From Megamonas sp. UBA1799 (GTDB lineage: Bacteria > Bacillota > Negativicutes > Selenomonadales > Selenomonadaceae): 49,898 bases of DNA. The notes under the pieces are model-generated. The model worked only from the letters and a program-made list of their open reading frames with translations, had not been told where the DNA came from and searched no databases. Shown piece by piece: positions 31,627 to 39,278 of this stretch. The stretch is taken from the NCBI GenBank assembly GCA_002319815.1, contig DCFR01000051.1, positions 1 to 49,898 on the forward strand. The letters run 5' to 3'. A program made the translations under genes and the position numbers. The first letter of the stretch is position 1. Every line of letters starts with the position of its first letter.

Positions 31627-33806
31627 GCGTGTTCCTCCTTAGGGACTTGCTTCAGACTGAGGGCTATGCGGCCCCGTTTTTCATCAACTGATAAAACAAT
31701 GACGGTCAGAATATCGCTGACGGAAACAACATCCAGCGGATGTTTGACACGGCGGGACGCCAGCTCGGAAATATGGATAAGTCCGGCTGTTTTGATGCCA
31801 ATATCAACAAAAACGCCAAAATCTGTGACATTACGAACGGTACCGCGCATGAGCATTCCCGGTTTTATATCCGATAATTTTACGATGGTCTGCCGCGTGA
31901 GCGGAGCCGGTAAGTCTTCTCGCGGATCGCGGCCCGGCCGGGCCAGCGCGTCCAATATATCGCGGATGGTGGGCAGACCGGCTTTTAGTTCCTCGGCCAG
32001 ATGGATTGGATTAACCAGTTTCAGTTTGGCTTGCAAAAACTCCAGATCTTTTTTATCCGTGAGGGTTTCCGTATCACTATTCAATCGGGTCAGAATTTTC
32101 TCCGCCAGACGATATGACTCCGGATGTACCGGCGTGTTATCCAGCGGCATTGTGCCGCCGGCAATACGCAAAAAGCCGGCGCACTGTGTAAAAGCCGTTT
32201 CGCCTAACCGGGAAACGTTCATGAGTTCGCGGCGGTTTTGGAAGCGGCCATGTTCATTGCGATAGGCGACAATGTTTTTGGCAATCGTAGCGTTAATGCC
32301 GGAGATATGCTTCAGTAATGCCGGCGAGGCCGTGTTCAGATCGACGCCTACATGGTTAACGGAAGATTCAATGGTAGCGTCGAGCGTTCCTGCCAACTCT
32401 TTTTGATTTACGTCATGCTGGTATTGGCCGACGCCAATCGCCTGCGGGTCAATTTTTACCAGTTCAGCCAGCGGATCCTGCACCCGGCGGGCAATGGATA
32501 CCGCGCCGCGGACCGTTACGTCAAAATCCGGCATTTCTTCTTTCGCTAATTTCGATGCGGAGTAAACAGAAGCGCCTGCTTCATTGGTAATAAGATAGTG
32601 TATCGCCAATTGGTTCTCTTTGATCAGCTGGGCCGTAAAAGCTTCGGTTTCATATGAAGCGGTGCCGTTGCCAATAGAGATCAGGGTAACCTGATATTTT
32701 TTTATCAGCGCCAGAGCTTTTTTGGCGGAACGTTGGCGGGCATCCTCACTCATGGTAATATAGAGGACATCGTGGTCGAGCACGCGTCCAGTCGCATCGA
32801 CAATGGCCATTTTGCAGCCGGTACGGTAGCCAGGGTCCAGCCCCATGACGGTATGTCCTGCCAGCGGCGCTTGCAATAAAAGCTGTTTCAGATTGGCGCC
32901 AAACACATGTATGGCTTGCTTTTCGGCATTTTCGGTTAGCTGGGTACGGATTTCCCGTTCCATAGCCGGCAGCAGCAGGCGTTTATAGCCATCGGCTGCC
33001 GCCAGGCGCAGCGCTTCAGCAAAAATCGACGGCTGCCGGTATACATGGCGGTACAGCCGTTCGATGTTTGCCTCGTGGTCTGTCTCCAGCCGAACTTTGA
33101 GGCAGCCTTTTTTTTCACCGCGGTTAATGGCCAGCGTTCGATGTGAAGGTAATGTGCGCACGGGTTCTTTGTAGTTGTCGTACATCAAAAAAGTCTGGCT
33201 TTCTTCTGCGCTGGCATTGAGTTCGGTAGAAAGAAAAGCCGTCTGCCAGAGATGTTCGCGCAGTCTTTGGCGCAGACCGGCATCTTCGGCGATCGTTTCC
33301 GCAATAATATCCATGGCTCCGGCCAGCGCTTCTGCGGCGGTCAGAACATTTTTTTCTTCATTCATATAACTTGCGGCGGCGATTTCGGCAGTGTCACTGG
33401 TATTTACCTGCAGCAACATGGCTGATGCCAGCGGCTCCAGTCCTTTTTCCCGGGCGATTTGTGCCCGGGTGCGTTTTTTTTGCTTATAGGGCAGATACAG
33501 ATCCTCTAACTCAGTCAGTTTTTCCGCTTTTTCAATGGACTGGCGCAGCTCTGGCGTCAGTTTACCCTGTTCCTCTATTTTTGTCAGAATCTCATTTTGG
33601 CGTTTTACCAGGTTCCGCAAATAGGCCAAACGTTCTTCGACGGTGCGTATTTGTTCTTCATCCAGTTCGCCGGTAGCTTCTTTCCGGTATCGGGAAATAA
33701 AAGGAACGGTGTTGCCGTCGTCAAGGAGCCGGATAGCGGCTTCCACCTGCGCCCTGCGTATGCCAAGTTCCCGGGCAATGACCGCACTAATTTCTTCTAT
33801 GATCAT
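31623..33806 (-). CDS. tex: Tex family RNA-binding transcription accessory protein
   Basis: A 727-residue cytoplasmic protein. Order: N-terminal helical Tex domain with TVPFISRYRKEATGELDEEQ (about 33-52), YqgF/RuvC-like fold starting GLDPGYRTGCKMAIVDA (near 325), helix-hairpin-helix segment DLNTASPALLKHISGI (near 497), and a C-terminal S1 domain with GMLMRGTVRNVTDFGVFVDI (near 648). Tex binds RNA and affects transcription and toxin expression in several bacteria. Length is typical (720-780). The start at 33806 has GCGAGGAC upstream. Its TGA overlaps the ATG of the CobT-like gene by 4 nt, so they form an operon, but no shared pathway is known. Confidence 0.95.
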   Translation of the reverse strand: MIIEEISAVIARELGIRRAQVEAAIRLLDDGNTVPFISRYRKEATGELDEEQIRTVEERLAYLRNLVKRQNEILTKIEEQGKLTPELRQSIEKAEKLTELEDLYLPYKQKKRTRAQIAREKGLEPLASAMLLQVNTSDTAEIAAASYMNEEKNVLTAAEALAGAMDIIAETIAEDAGLRQRLREHLWQTAFLSTELNASAEESQTFLMYDNYKEPVRTLPSHRTLAINRGEKKGCLKVRLETDHEANIERLYRHVYRQPSIFAEALRLAAADGYKRLLLPAMEREIRTQLTENAEKQAIHVFGANLKQLLLQAPLAGHTVMGLDPGYRTGCKMAIVDATGRVLDHDVLYITMSEDARQRSAKKALALIKKYQVTLISIGNGTASYETEAFTAQLIKENQLAIHYLITNEAGASVYSASKLAKEEMPDFDVTVRGAVSIARRVQDPLAELVKIDPQAIGVGQYQHDVNQKELAGTLDATIESSVNHVGVDLNTASPALLKHISGINATIAKNIVAYRNEHGRFQNRRELMNVSRLGETAFTQCAGFLRIAGGTMPLDNTPVHPESYRLAEKILTRLNSDTETLTDKKDLEFLQAKLKLVNPIHLAEELKAGLPTIRDILDALARPGRDPREDLPAPLTRQTIVKLSDIKPGMLMRGTVRNVTDFGVFVDIGIKTAGLIHISELASRRVKHPLDVVSVSDILTVIVLSVDEKRGRIALSLKQVPKEEHA

Positions 33807-33848
33807 ACAAGTCCTCGCTTCCTTTGTACGTAATGAAAAGACACGTCC

Positions 33849-33857
33849 ATTATATCA
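33849..33857 (-). promoter_or_regulatory. Extended -10 promoter of tex
   Basis: On the minus strand TGATATAAT (33857-33849) is an extended -10 element (TGn before TATAAT), about 43 bp before the tex start codon. No good -35 is visible, which fits this promoter class. Confidence 0.5.
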
Positions 33858-33964
33858 CAAATCAAGGTTTCCTTACGAGTTTTCCCGGTAAATTATCCTG
33901 CTGCCGGCCGGGATAAGAAAGCCAAAAGACTTTTTTAGTCAGGCTATACTTTTTGCTTTTTTAT

Positions 33965-34019
33965 TGATATAATAAAGCGAAGTTGCAGGAAATCTATGTA
34001 GTATTTTTTAGGTACTACA
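33965..34019 (+). promoter_or_regulatory. Extended -10 promoter and leader inverted repeat of ilvBN
   Basis: TGATATAAT at 33965-33973 is an extended -10 element. Downstream, TGTAGTA at 33997-34003 and TACTACA at 34013-34019 form a perfect 7-bp inverted repeat, then an AT-rich leader follows. No T-box or leader peptide for branched-chain amino acids was recognised. Confidence 0.45.
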
Positions 34020-34089
34020 GTTCACATAACATTAGTAAAATGATAATAAAATATTTTCTTTTGTAATATTATATAGAGGGGGTATTCTT

Positions 34090-35787
34090 TTGTTGATGAA
34101 TGGTGCCCGGGCGGTTTTGGAAAGCCTGAAGAAAGAACAGGTAGATGTTGTATTCGGTTATCCGGGAGGAGCCGTGCTGACATTATATGATGAATTGTAT
34201 AAGATGAAGTTTCCGCATATTTTGACAAAACACGAACAAGGTGCAGTGCATGCAGCCGATGGCTATGCACGGGCCACGGGACGCGTCGGCGTCTGTTTTG
34301 CTACATCGGGGCCGGGGGGAACGAATTTGGTGACCGGTATCGCCACGGCCAATATGGATTCTGTTCCGTTGGTCTGCATTACCGGGCAGGTTGCCAATCC
34401 CTATATTGGCAAGGATTCTTTTCAGGAAGCGGATATTTGCGGGATTACTACGCCGGTTACCAAGCATAATTATCTGGTGAAACGGGCCGCTGACTTGCCG
34501 CGGGTGATGAAGGAAGCTTTTTTTATCGCCCGCACCGGACGGCCTGGCCCGGTGGTCATTGATATCGCTAAAGATGTTTTTGCGGAAGAATTTAACTATG
34601 AATATCCGCATACTGTTCATTTAAGAGGGTATTCCGGAAAGTTTACCGGGCAGGAAAAAGAAATTGATGTGGTTTTTTCCGCCCTGCAGGCGGCCAGACG
34701 CCCGTTGTTCTTTATTGGCGGCGGCGTTACTTTATCAGATGAGACGGCGGATTTGCGGGCGATTCTGGCGCGTACCGGTATTCCCGTCGTGAGCACGCTC
34801 ATGGGACTCGGGTGTGCGGATCCCGCTGATGAGGCAGCTTTTGGTATGGCTGGGATGCACGGATCTTATGCAGCGAATATGGCGATTATGGAATGCGATT
34901 TGCTGGTAGGGATTGGCGTTCGTTTTGATGATCGGGTGACGGGCGTTGTTGAGGAGTTTGCCCCGCGGGCCAAGATTGCTCATTTTGAAGTCGATGCAGC
35001 GGAGATCAATAAAAATGTACGCGTCGATTATCCGGTGCTGGGCGATCTGCGTTGGTCGCTGCCTCTTTTTCGGCAGCGGCTCGAGAGTTCTGCGGCGGAT
35101 TATAAAGGGCGGTATTCCATGTGGCGGCAGTATGTCATTGCTATGCATCATGAAAAGCCTTTTACCTATAAAAAAGATACTGGCTGCATTATGCCGCAGG
35201 CGCTGGTGGAGATGGTCAGCCGTATGAGTGATGATCAAACGCTTATCGTGACCGATGTCGGGCAGCATCAGATGTGGGCGGCGCAATTTTATACGCCGCG
35301 GCGGCCGCGGCAGTTTATTACTTCGGGCGGGCTTGGCACCATGGGCTACGGACTGCCGGCTGCTTTGGGAGCGAAACTGGGGCAGCCGCAGAAACAGGTT
35401 GTGCTTTTTACCGGCGATGGCAGTATCATGATGAATTGTCAGGAGCTGGCGACGGCGGCCGATTATCAGATTGATGTCAAAGTGATTGTACTGCATAATC
35501 ATGTATTGGGGATGGTAGCACAATGGCAGCGGATGTTTTATGACCGGCATTATTCGGAATCGCTGCTGAACGGGCATACGGATCTGGTGAAGCTGGCGGA
35601 AGCGATGGGCGTTGCCGGCTGCCGCATCAGCGAACCGGCCAAGCTGGAAAGCGGCCTTCGCAAAGCGTTGGCGCATGAGGGGCCGATCTTGATTGATGTC
35701 ATGGTGCCGGATACGGAGGATGTGCTGCCTATGGTGCCGGGCGGCAAACGGTTGGACCAGATGATTTTGGGAGGCGGCGAAGCATGA
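34090..35787 (+). CDS. ilvB: Acetolactate synthase large subunit
   Basis: A 565-residue ThDP-dependent enzyme making 2-acetolactate or acetohydroxybutyrate for valine, leucine and isoleucine. The catalytic Glu49 is in LTKHEQGAVHAADGYAR, the FAD region includes VRFDDRVTG near 277, and the ThDP/Mg motif is GDGSIMMNCQELATA near 444-458 ending with N. The opening GYPGGAVLTLYDEL is typical for biosynthetic enzymes. GAGGGGG lies 7 nt before the TTG at 34090; the ATG two codons later is 13 nt away, so TTG is preferred. Its stop overlaps ilvN. No ilvC, ilvD or leu genes follow in the window. Confidence 0.95.
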   Translation: MLMNGARAVLESLKKEQVDVVFGYPGGAVLTLYDELYKMKFPHILTKHEQGAVHAADGYARATGRVGVCFATSGPGGTNLVTGIATANMDSVPLVCITGQVANPYIGKDSFQEADICGITTPVTKHNYLVKRAADLPRVMKEAFFIARTGRPGPVVIDIAKDVFAEEFNYEYPHTVHLRGYSGKFTGQEKEIDVVFSALQAARRPLFFIGGGVTLSDETADLRAILARTGIPVVSTLMGLGCADPADEAAFGMAGMHGSYAANMAIMECDLLVGIGVRFDDRVTGVVEEFAPRAKIAHFEVDAAEINKNVRVDYPVLGDLRWSLPLFRQRLESSAADYKGRYSMWRQYVIAMHHEKPFTYKKDTGCIMPQALVEMVSRMSDDQTLIVTDVGQHQMWAAQFYTPRRPRQFITSGGLGTMGYGLPAALGAKLGQPQKQVVLFTGDGSIMMNCQELATAADYQIDVKVIVLHNHVLGMVAQWQRMFYDRHYSESLLNGHTDLVKLAEAMGVAGCRISEPAKLESGLRKALAHEGPILIDVMVPDTEDVLPMVPGGKRLDQMILGGGEA

Positions 35788-36284
35788 AAAAATTTTTACT
35801 GGCAGTCCTTGTCGATAATAAACCGGGTGTGCTCACGCATGTATCCGGTCTCATCAGCCGCCGTGCCTTCAATATTGAAAGTATTTCAGCCGGTTATACG
35901 GAAGAGGCCGAGGTCACGCGCATTAATATTGTGGTTTCAGTCGAGAGTGAACGAGAACTGGAGCAGGTGGTCAATCAGCTTTCAAAACTTATTGATGTTA
36001 TAAAAATTGTTAATCTCAGCAAGGTAGAATCCATCAAACGGGAGCTCGTAATGATAAAGGTTCGGGCGAATCGGAACAATCGAGCAGATATCATCAATGT
36101 TGTGAATATTTTTCGGGCTAAAATTGTTGATGTCGGGCCGGAAGATGTGGTGATTGAACTTACTGGCGAGCAGGGAAAGATTGATGCTATTTGTGAAGTC
36201 CTGTCTGAATATGAAATTATTGAAATTGCTCGTACCGGCGCTATTGCGCTTTCTCGTGGATTGTTGCCGGTAAAGAAAATGTAA
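35784..36284 (+). CDS. ilvN: Acetolactate synthase small (regulatory) subunit
   Basis: A 166-residue regulatory subunit with an N-terminal ACT domain (LAVLVDNKPGVLTHVSGLIS, RRAFNIESISAGYTEE) and the C-terminal domain (VMIKVRANRNNRADIINVV ... VIELTGEQGKIDA). It confers valine feedback control and stimulates IlvB. ATGA overlap with ilvB shows coupling. Length is typical of the IlvH/IlvN type found in Firmicutes. Confidence 0.95.
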   Translation: MKKFLLAVLVDNKPGVLTHVSGLISRRAFNIESISAGYTEEAEVTRINIVVSVESERELEQVVNQLSKLIDVIKIVNLSKVESIKRELVMIKVRANRNNRADIINVVNIFRAKIVDVGPEDVVIELTGEQGKIDAICEVLSEYEIIEIARTGAIALSRGLLPVKKM

Positions 36285-36298
36285 ATGAGCGGAATTGA

Positions 36299-36334
36299 TT
36301 GACCTTTGGCAGCAATCTGTTATAATTAATAATA
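36299..36334 (+). promoter_or_regulatory. Rubrerythrin promoter with a PerR-box-like sequence
   Basis: TTGACC at 36299-36304 and TATAAT at 36321-36326 are 16 bp apart. The stretch TTATAATTAATAATA at 36320-36334 matches the PerR consensus TTATAATNATTATAA at 11 of its 14 defined positions and overlaps the -10, the position where a peroxide-sensing repressor would act. Rubrerythrin is a common PerR target in anaerobic Firmicutes; regulation here is inferred. Confidence 0.45.
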
Positions 36335-36393
36335 GCTATTGATTTCGCCATTATGACGGGATGAATAAATTTTATGGATAAGGGGAGATTTAT

Positions 36394-36927
36394 ATGGAAT
36401 TGAAAGGTTCACAGACCGAAAAGAATTTATGGGCAGCTTTTGCCGGTGAGTCGCAGGCGCGTAACAAGTACACCTATTATGCTTCCCAGGCCAAAAAAGA
36501 TGGCTATGTCCAGATTTCAAATGTTTTTGAAGAGACAGCTGGTAATGAAAAAGAACATGCTAAGATTTGGTTTAAGCTGGTAGAAGGTATTGGCGATACA
36601 GAACATAATTTGGTGGCGGCGGCAGCGGGAGAGCATTATGAATGGACCTCGATGTATCCTGAATTTGCTAAAACTGCCAAAGAAGAAGGATTTACCAAAA
36701 TCGCCGCTCTCTTTACGGCCGTGGCGAAAATAGAAAAGGAACATGATACCCGTTATCAATTGTTGTTGTCGAATATTAAAGAAGATCAAGTGTTTAAGAA
36801 AAATGAAAAGATTATTTGGCAGTGCATGAATTGCGGTTACGTATGCGAAAGCGCTCAGGCGCCGCAGGTTTGCCCGGTTTGTGATCATCCGCAGGCATAT
36901 TTCCAACAGGTAGCGCACAATTATTGA
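36394..36927 (+). CDS. rbr: Rubrerythrin
   Basis: A 177-residue di-iron peroxidase that reduces hydrogen peroxide in anaerobes. The ferritin-like domain (1-135) has the iron ligands in FAGESQARNKY (Glu19), EETAGNEKEHAKIW (Glu52 and His55) and KIEKEHDTRY. The rubredoxin-like end (about 140-175) has CMNCGY and CPVC, the four Cys of the FeS4 site. AAGGGGAG precedes the ATG. It is a single-gene unit with its own promoter and terminator. Confidence 0.95.
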   Translation: MELKGSQTEKNLWAAFAGESQARNKYTYYASQAKKDGYVQISNVFEETAGNEKEHAKIWFKLVEGIGDTEHNLVAAAAGEHYEWTSMYPEFAKTAKEEGFTKIAALFTAVAKIEKEHDTRYQLLLSNIKEDQVFKKNEKIIWQCMNCGYVCESAQAPQVCPVCDHPQAYFQQVAHNY

Positions 36928-36990
36928 GTTTGCCATCGTCAACATGGGTTTGGGTTGACGGTTTTCAACAGAACAGAAACCAGATTTATC

Positions 36991-37019
36991 AAAAAGCATC
37001 GGTTCAGCCGATGCTTTTT
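36991..37019 (+). terminator. Terminator of the rubrerythrin gene
   Basis: AAAAAGCATCGG at 36991-37002 pairs with CCGATGCTTTTT at 37008-37019 across a 5-nt loop. A second inverted repeat, CGTCAAC/GTTGACG, lies at about 36936-36960 just before it. Confidence 0.88.
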
Positions 37020-37047
37020 GTATATATTTTATTTATGGCAGCAGTGG

Positions 37048-37112
37048 TTTACATTTTTAAGGCAACGCGCTATAATAACGCTAGTACTTGAAACAAATAA
37101 ACGAGTACTAGC
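37048..37112 (+). promoter_or_regulatory. Promoter and operator of the third tetR
   Basis: TTTACA at 37048-37053 and TATAAT at 37071-37076 are 17 bp apart. The inverted repeat GCTAGTACT (37080-37088) and AGTACTAGC (37104-37112) with a 15-bp centre directly follows, just before the ribosome-binding site. A related repeat with the same 15-bp centre lies before hlyD (37766-37794). Confidence 0.78.
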
Positions 37113-37125
37113 AGGAGGAGCACTG

Positions 37126-37686
37126 ATGGATGAGCGAATTATTTTAGCGGCATTGGAAGAAATACAGATCCACTCCTTACGATTTCATATGGATGATATT
37201 ACCCGACGGCTGCATATGAGTAAAACTTCTTTATATAAAATTGTGTTATCTAAAGAACAACTTATGGATGCCGTTATGACTTATTTGATGGCACATTTTG
37301 ACATCGAGGAAAGGAAGATTCGCGCGATGTCTGGTCCGGTCCGCCATAAAGTGACTGCTTTTATCAAACTTTACACTGAAGCTTTTAAGCGTTTTGACAA
37401 AAGTGTGTATACGGATTTGCGCGTTGATTATGAAAAATCGTGGCGGCGTTGGACCCGGTTTCGTGAACAAAAAATTGATGTTCTGATGGAACTGCTGCAG
37501 GAAGGGATTGACCGCAAGGAATTTCGCCAGGTCAATCTGGAGGTCATGCGGCAATGTTTGATTGTTACCTCAGAGGCGTTGTCAAGTTTTGAATTTCTGC
37601 AGCATAGCAATCTGACGTATAGCAATGCGTTGGAATCTTTGGGCGATATTTTATTCACAGGAATAGAAATAAAAGATGCGCTATGA
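37126..37686 (+). CDS. TetR family transcriptional regulator (linked to HlyD adaptor)
   Basis: A 186-residue regulator with a compact N-terminal domain: IILAALEEIQIHSLRFHMDD, ITRRLHMSKTSLYKIVLSKEQLMDAV is the helix-turn-helix with the Tyr-Lys pair. The C-terminal domain (VYTDLRVDYEKSWRRWTRFREQK) resembles TetR members found beside HlyD/ABC-2 exporters. AGGAGGAG precedes the ATG at 37126. A palindrome covers its own start region and a similar one precedes hlyD, so it probably represses both. It is not a duplicate of the regulator at 7473; the two differ throughout. Confidence 0.88.
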   Translation: MDERIILAALEEIQIHSLRFHMDDITRRLHMSKTSLYKIVLSKEQLMDAVMTYLMAHFDIEERKIRAMSGPVRHKVTAFIKLYTEAFKRFDKSVYTDLRVDYEKSWRRWTRFREQKIDVLMELLQEGIDRKEFRQVNLEVMRQCLIVTSEALSSFEFLQHSNLTYSNALESLGDILFTGIEIKDAL

Positions 37687-37720
37687 CCAATGAGAACTAA
37701 TAGCATAGTTCAGCAAAGGG

Positions 37721-37757
37721 GCAAGGAAACTCACCCGGTTATCCTTGCTTTCCTTTT
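37721..37757 (+). terminator. Probable terminator between tetR and hlyD
   Basis: GCAAGGA (37721-37727) pairs with TCCTTGC (37742-37748), followed by TTTCCTTTTT. The T-run is interrupted, so partial read-through into hlyD is possible. Confidence 0.55.
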
Positions 37758-37765
37758 TACCTTAT

Positions 37766-37794
37766 AGATACTTAAAAGAATATATTGAGTATCT
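37766..37794 (+). promoter_or_regulatory. Operator-like inverted repeat before hlyD
   Basis: AGATACT (37766-37772) and AGTATCT (37788-37794) form a perfect 7-bp repeat with a 15-bp centre. The inner TACT...AGTA and the spacing are the same as in the operator of the upstream tetR, and the AT-rich centres are also similar. The position, about 30 bp before the hlyD start, suits repression. Confidence 0.6.
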
Positions 37795-37823
37795 TAGTTC
37801 TTTATGAAAGAAGGAGTTTTATC

Positions 37824-38852
37824 ATGCAAAAAAAACATGCATGGCTGCAGCTGGCGCTATTGATTTTTGGCGTAGCCAGCTTATGCCTCTACAGCGGCTG
37901 CGGAACAAGCCGGGCGGCGGCAGAGACAGACGGCTGCTTTTGGGGAAGGGCAGACGCCAAGGAAATCGACGTTCATTCCAAGATCAGTGGGCGGGTTGTT
38001 CAACTCAATGTTAAAGAGGGCGATTTGGTCAAACAGGGGCAGATTATTGCCCGGATTGATCAACGGGATCTTTTGACACAAGCGGCGCAGGCTTTGGCTG
38101 CTGTCGGTGCCTTACGGGCCCAGCAGACACAGGCGGCAGCGCAAACCGCTATGCAGGATGGAACCACTCATTCTGATGTGGCAGCGGCTGCTGCAGCGGT
38201 AAATTCGGCCGAAGCAAACCTGTCATTGGCCAAAGCAGATTTTCTGCGCTATCAGGAATTGGTAGGCGAAGGCGCGGTACCGCAGCAGCTTTTTGAAACC
38301 TATCGCACGAAATATCAGACGAGTCAGGCCGCCTATGCAGCCGCCCAAGCCTCGTTGGTAAAAGCGCAGGCAGCGCTTTTGCAGGTGGATGTCAACCGGG
38401 ATAGCGAGGAGGTGCTGCAGCGTAAATTGACAGAAGCGGAAGCCGCTAAGAGTCAGATTCAAGTTTCGCTGGATGAAACGCTGATCCGGGCGCCTTTTGA
38501 TGGAGTCATAACGGCCAAGTATATTGAGGAAGGCTCGATGATTTCGCAGGGAACGCCATTAGTTGCCGTACAGGATTCTTTGGACAACTGGGTAGATTTT
38601 AAAGTGCCGGAAACTAAATTGCCGCAGTTTTCGCTGCAGCAACAGTTGATTTTGGAAGCGCGTGACGGTAAGACGCAGGTGCAGGGAACGGTGGTAGATA
38701 TCAGTAAAAAATCAGAGTTTGCAACTACCCGTGCTACCAGTGAACGCGGCGATGCCAGCGATATTGTCAGTTTTAATGTCAAGGTGCAAGTCAATGCAAA
38801 AGAACTGCGACCCGGGATGCGGTTTCGTTTTGTCGGAGTTGCTGAGCAATGA
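37824..38852 (+). CDS. HlyD/MFP-type efflux adaptor protein
   Basis: A 342-residue periplasmic adaptor anchored by an N-terminal hydrophobic segment with a possible lipobox (LYSGC, Cys26, but with Tyr at -3). The lipoyl half-motif ISGRVVQLNVKEGDLVKQGQ is near residues 54-73, a long Ala/Gln-rich coiled coil spans about 90-210, and the second lipoyl half is LIRAPFDGVITAKYIEEGSMISQGTP. A beta barrel ends at PGMRFRFVGVAE. Such adaptors join an inner-membrane pump to an outer-membrane channel, which implies a diderm envelope. No pump gene is adjacent; the permease pair at 8154-10486 lacks an adaptor and could be its partner (inference). GAAGGAG precedes the ATG. Confidence 0.88.
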   Translation: MQKKHAWLQLALLIFGVASLCLYSGCGTSRAAAETDGCFWGRADAKEIDVHSKISGRVVQLNVKEGDLVKQGQIIARIDQRDLLTQAAQALAAVGALRAQQTQAAAQTAMQDGTTHSDVAAAAAAVNSAEANLSLAKADFLRYQELVGEGAVPQQLFETYRTKYQTSQAAYAAAQASLVKAQAALLQVDVNRDSEEVLQRKLTEAEAAKSQIQVSLDETLIRAPFDGVITAKYIEEGSMISQGTPLVAVQDSLDNWVDFKVPETKLPQFSLQQQLILEARDGKTQVQGTVVDISKKSEFATTRATSERGDASDIVSFNVKVQVNAKELRPGMRFRFVGVAEQ

Positions 38853-39073
38853 CAATCAATATTGGGATGGGGCAGGTGAAAAGATTGTTTAAAGAACACC
38901 ATAAAAGCAACAATCCATTACAACTTTCCGAATCCTATTTAATTGGACGGGGAGGACATAAAAAGGTATATCTTTATCCAGGGCAGCCTTCTTTATGTGT
39001 TAAAATATTGCGGGCCGCAAATGATTTCGACTGGCAGCGGGAGGTGCGCTATCGCCGGATTCTAAATTGCTAA
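38849..39073 (+). pseudogene. yrbL: Truncated YrbL-like (PhoP-network protein kinase-like) gene
   Basis: The 74-residue product matches the N-terminal part of YrbL family proteins, a protein kinase-like fold: LSESYLIGRGGHKKVYLYPGQ resembles a glycine-rich loop, then CVKILRAANDF with a Lys in the position of the kinase lysine, and WQREVRYRRIL. Family members have about 200 residues; here a stop follows at 39073, and the AT-rich DNA behind it (39074-39278) shows no continuation in any frame. The start overlaps hlyD (ATGA). It is therefore probably a deletion remnant rather than a functional protein. Confidence 0.65.
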
Positions 39074-39174
39074 ATAAGATAGAATAAGCTTTCAAAAAAA
39101 ATTGCAGAATAGTTTTAAAAAAATAAAACTATATACAGATATGTTTGCTTTTTGTGAAAGTTTTGATCGGGTTA

Positions 39175-39183
39175 TGTTATAAT
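39175..39183 (+). promoter_or_regulatory. Extended -10 promoter of the M20 peptidase gene
   Basis: TGTTATAAT at 39175-39183 is an extended -10 element about 95 bp before the start codon. A -35-like TTGTGA lies 20 bp upstream, too far for normal spacing. The leader contains a weak inverted repeat (GGAT...ATCC) around 39215-39250. Confidence 0.45.
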
Positions 39184-39278
39184 GTAATTCAACGCTGAAA
39201 AAAACTCGTTGTTGGAATGGATACGGCGCTGGCTTTTGCCCGCCTCCATCCAATATCTTAAAGGAGGCAATCGTAGTT

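Noticed and set aside
31627..33806. Cobalamin riboswitch before the CobT-like gene
   Set aside because: The gene directly overlaps the end of tex, so there is no leader space, and no B12-box was seen upstream of tex.
33807..34089. T-box or leader peptide for ilvBN
   Set aside because: No T-box sequence (AGGGTGG type) and no run of Leu, Ile or Val codons in a small frame was found; only a 7-bp inverted repeat and an extended -10 element are visible.
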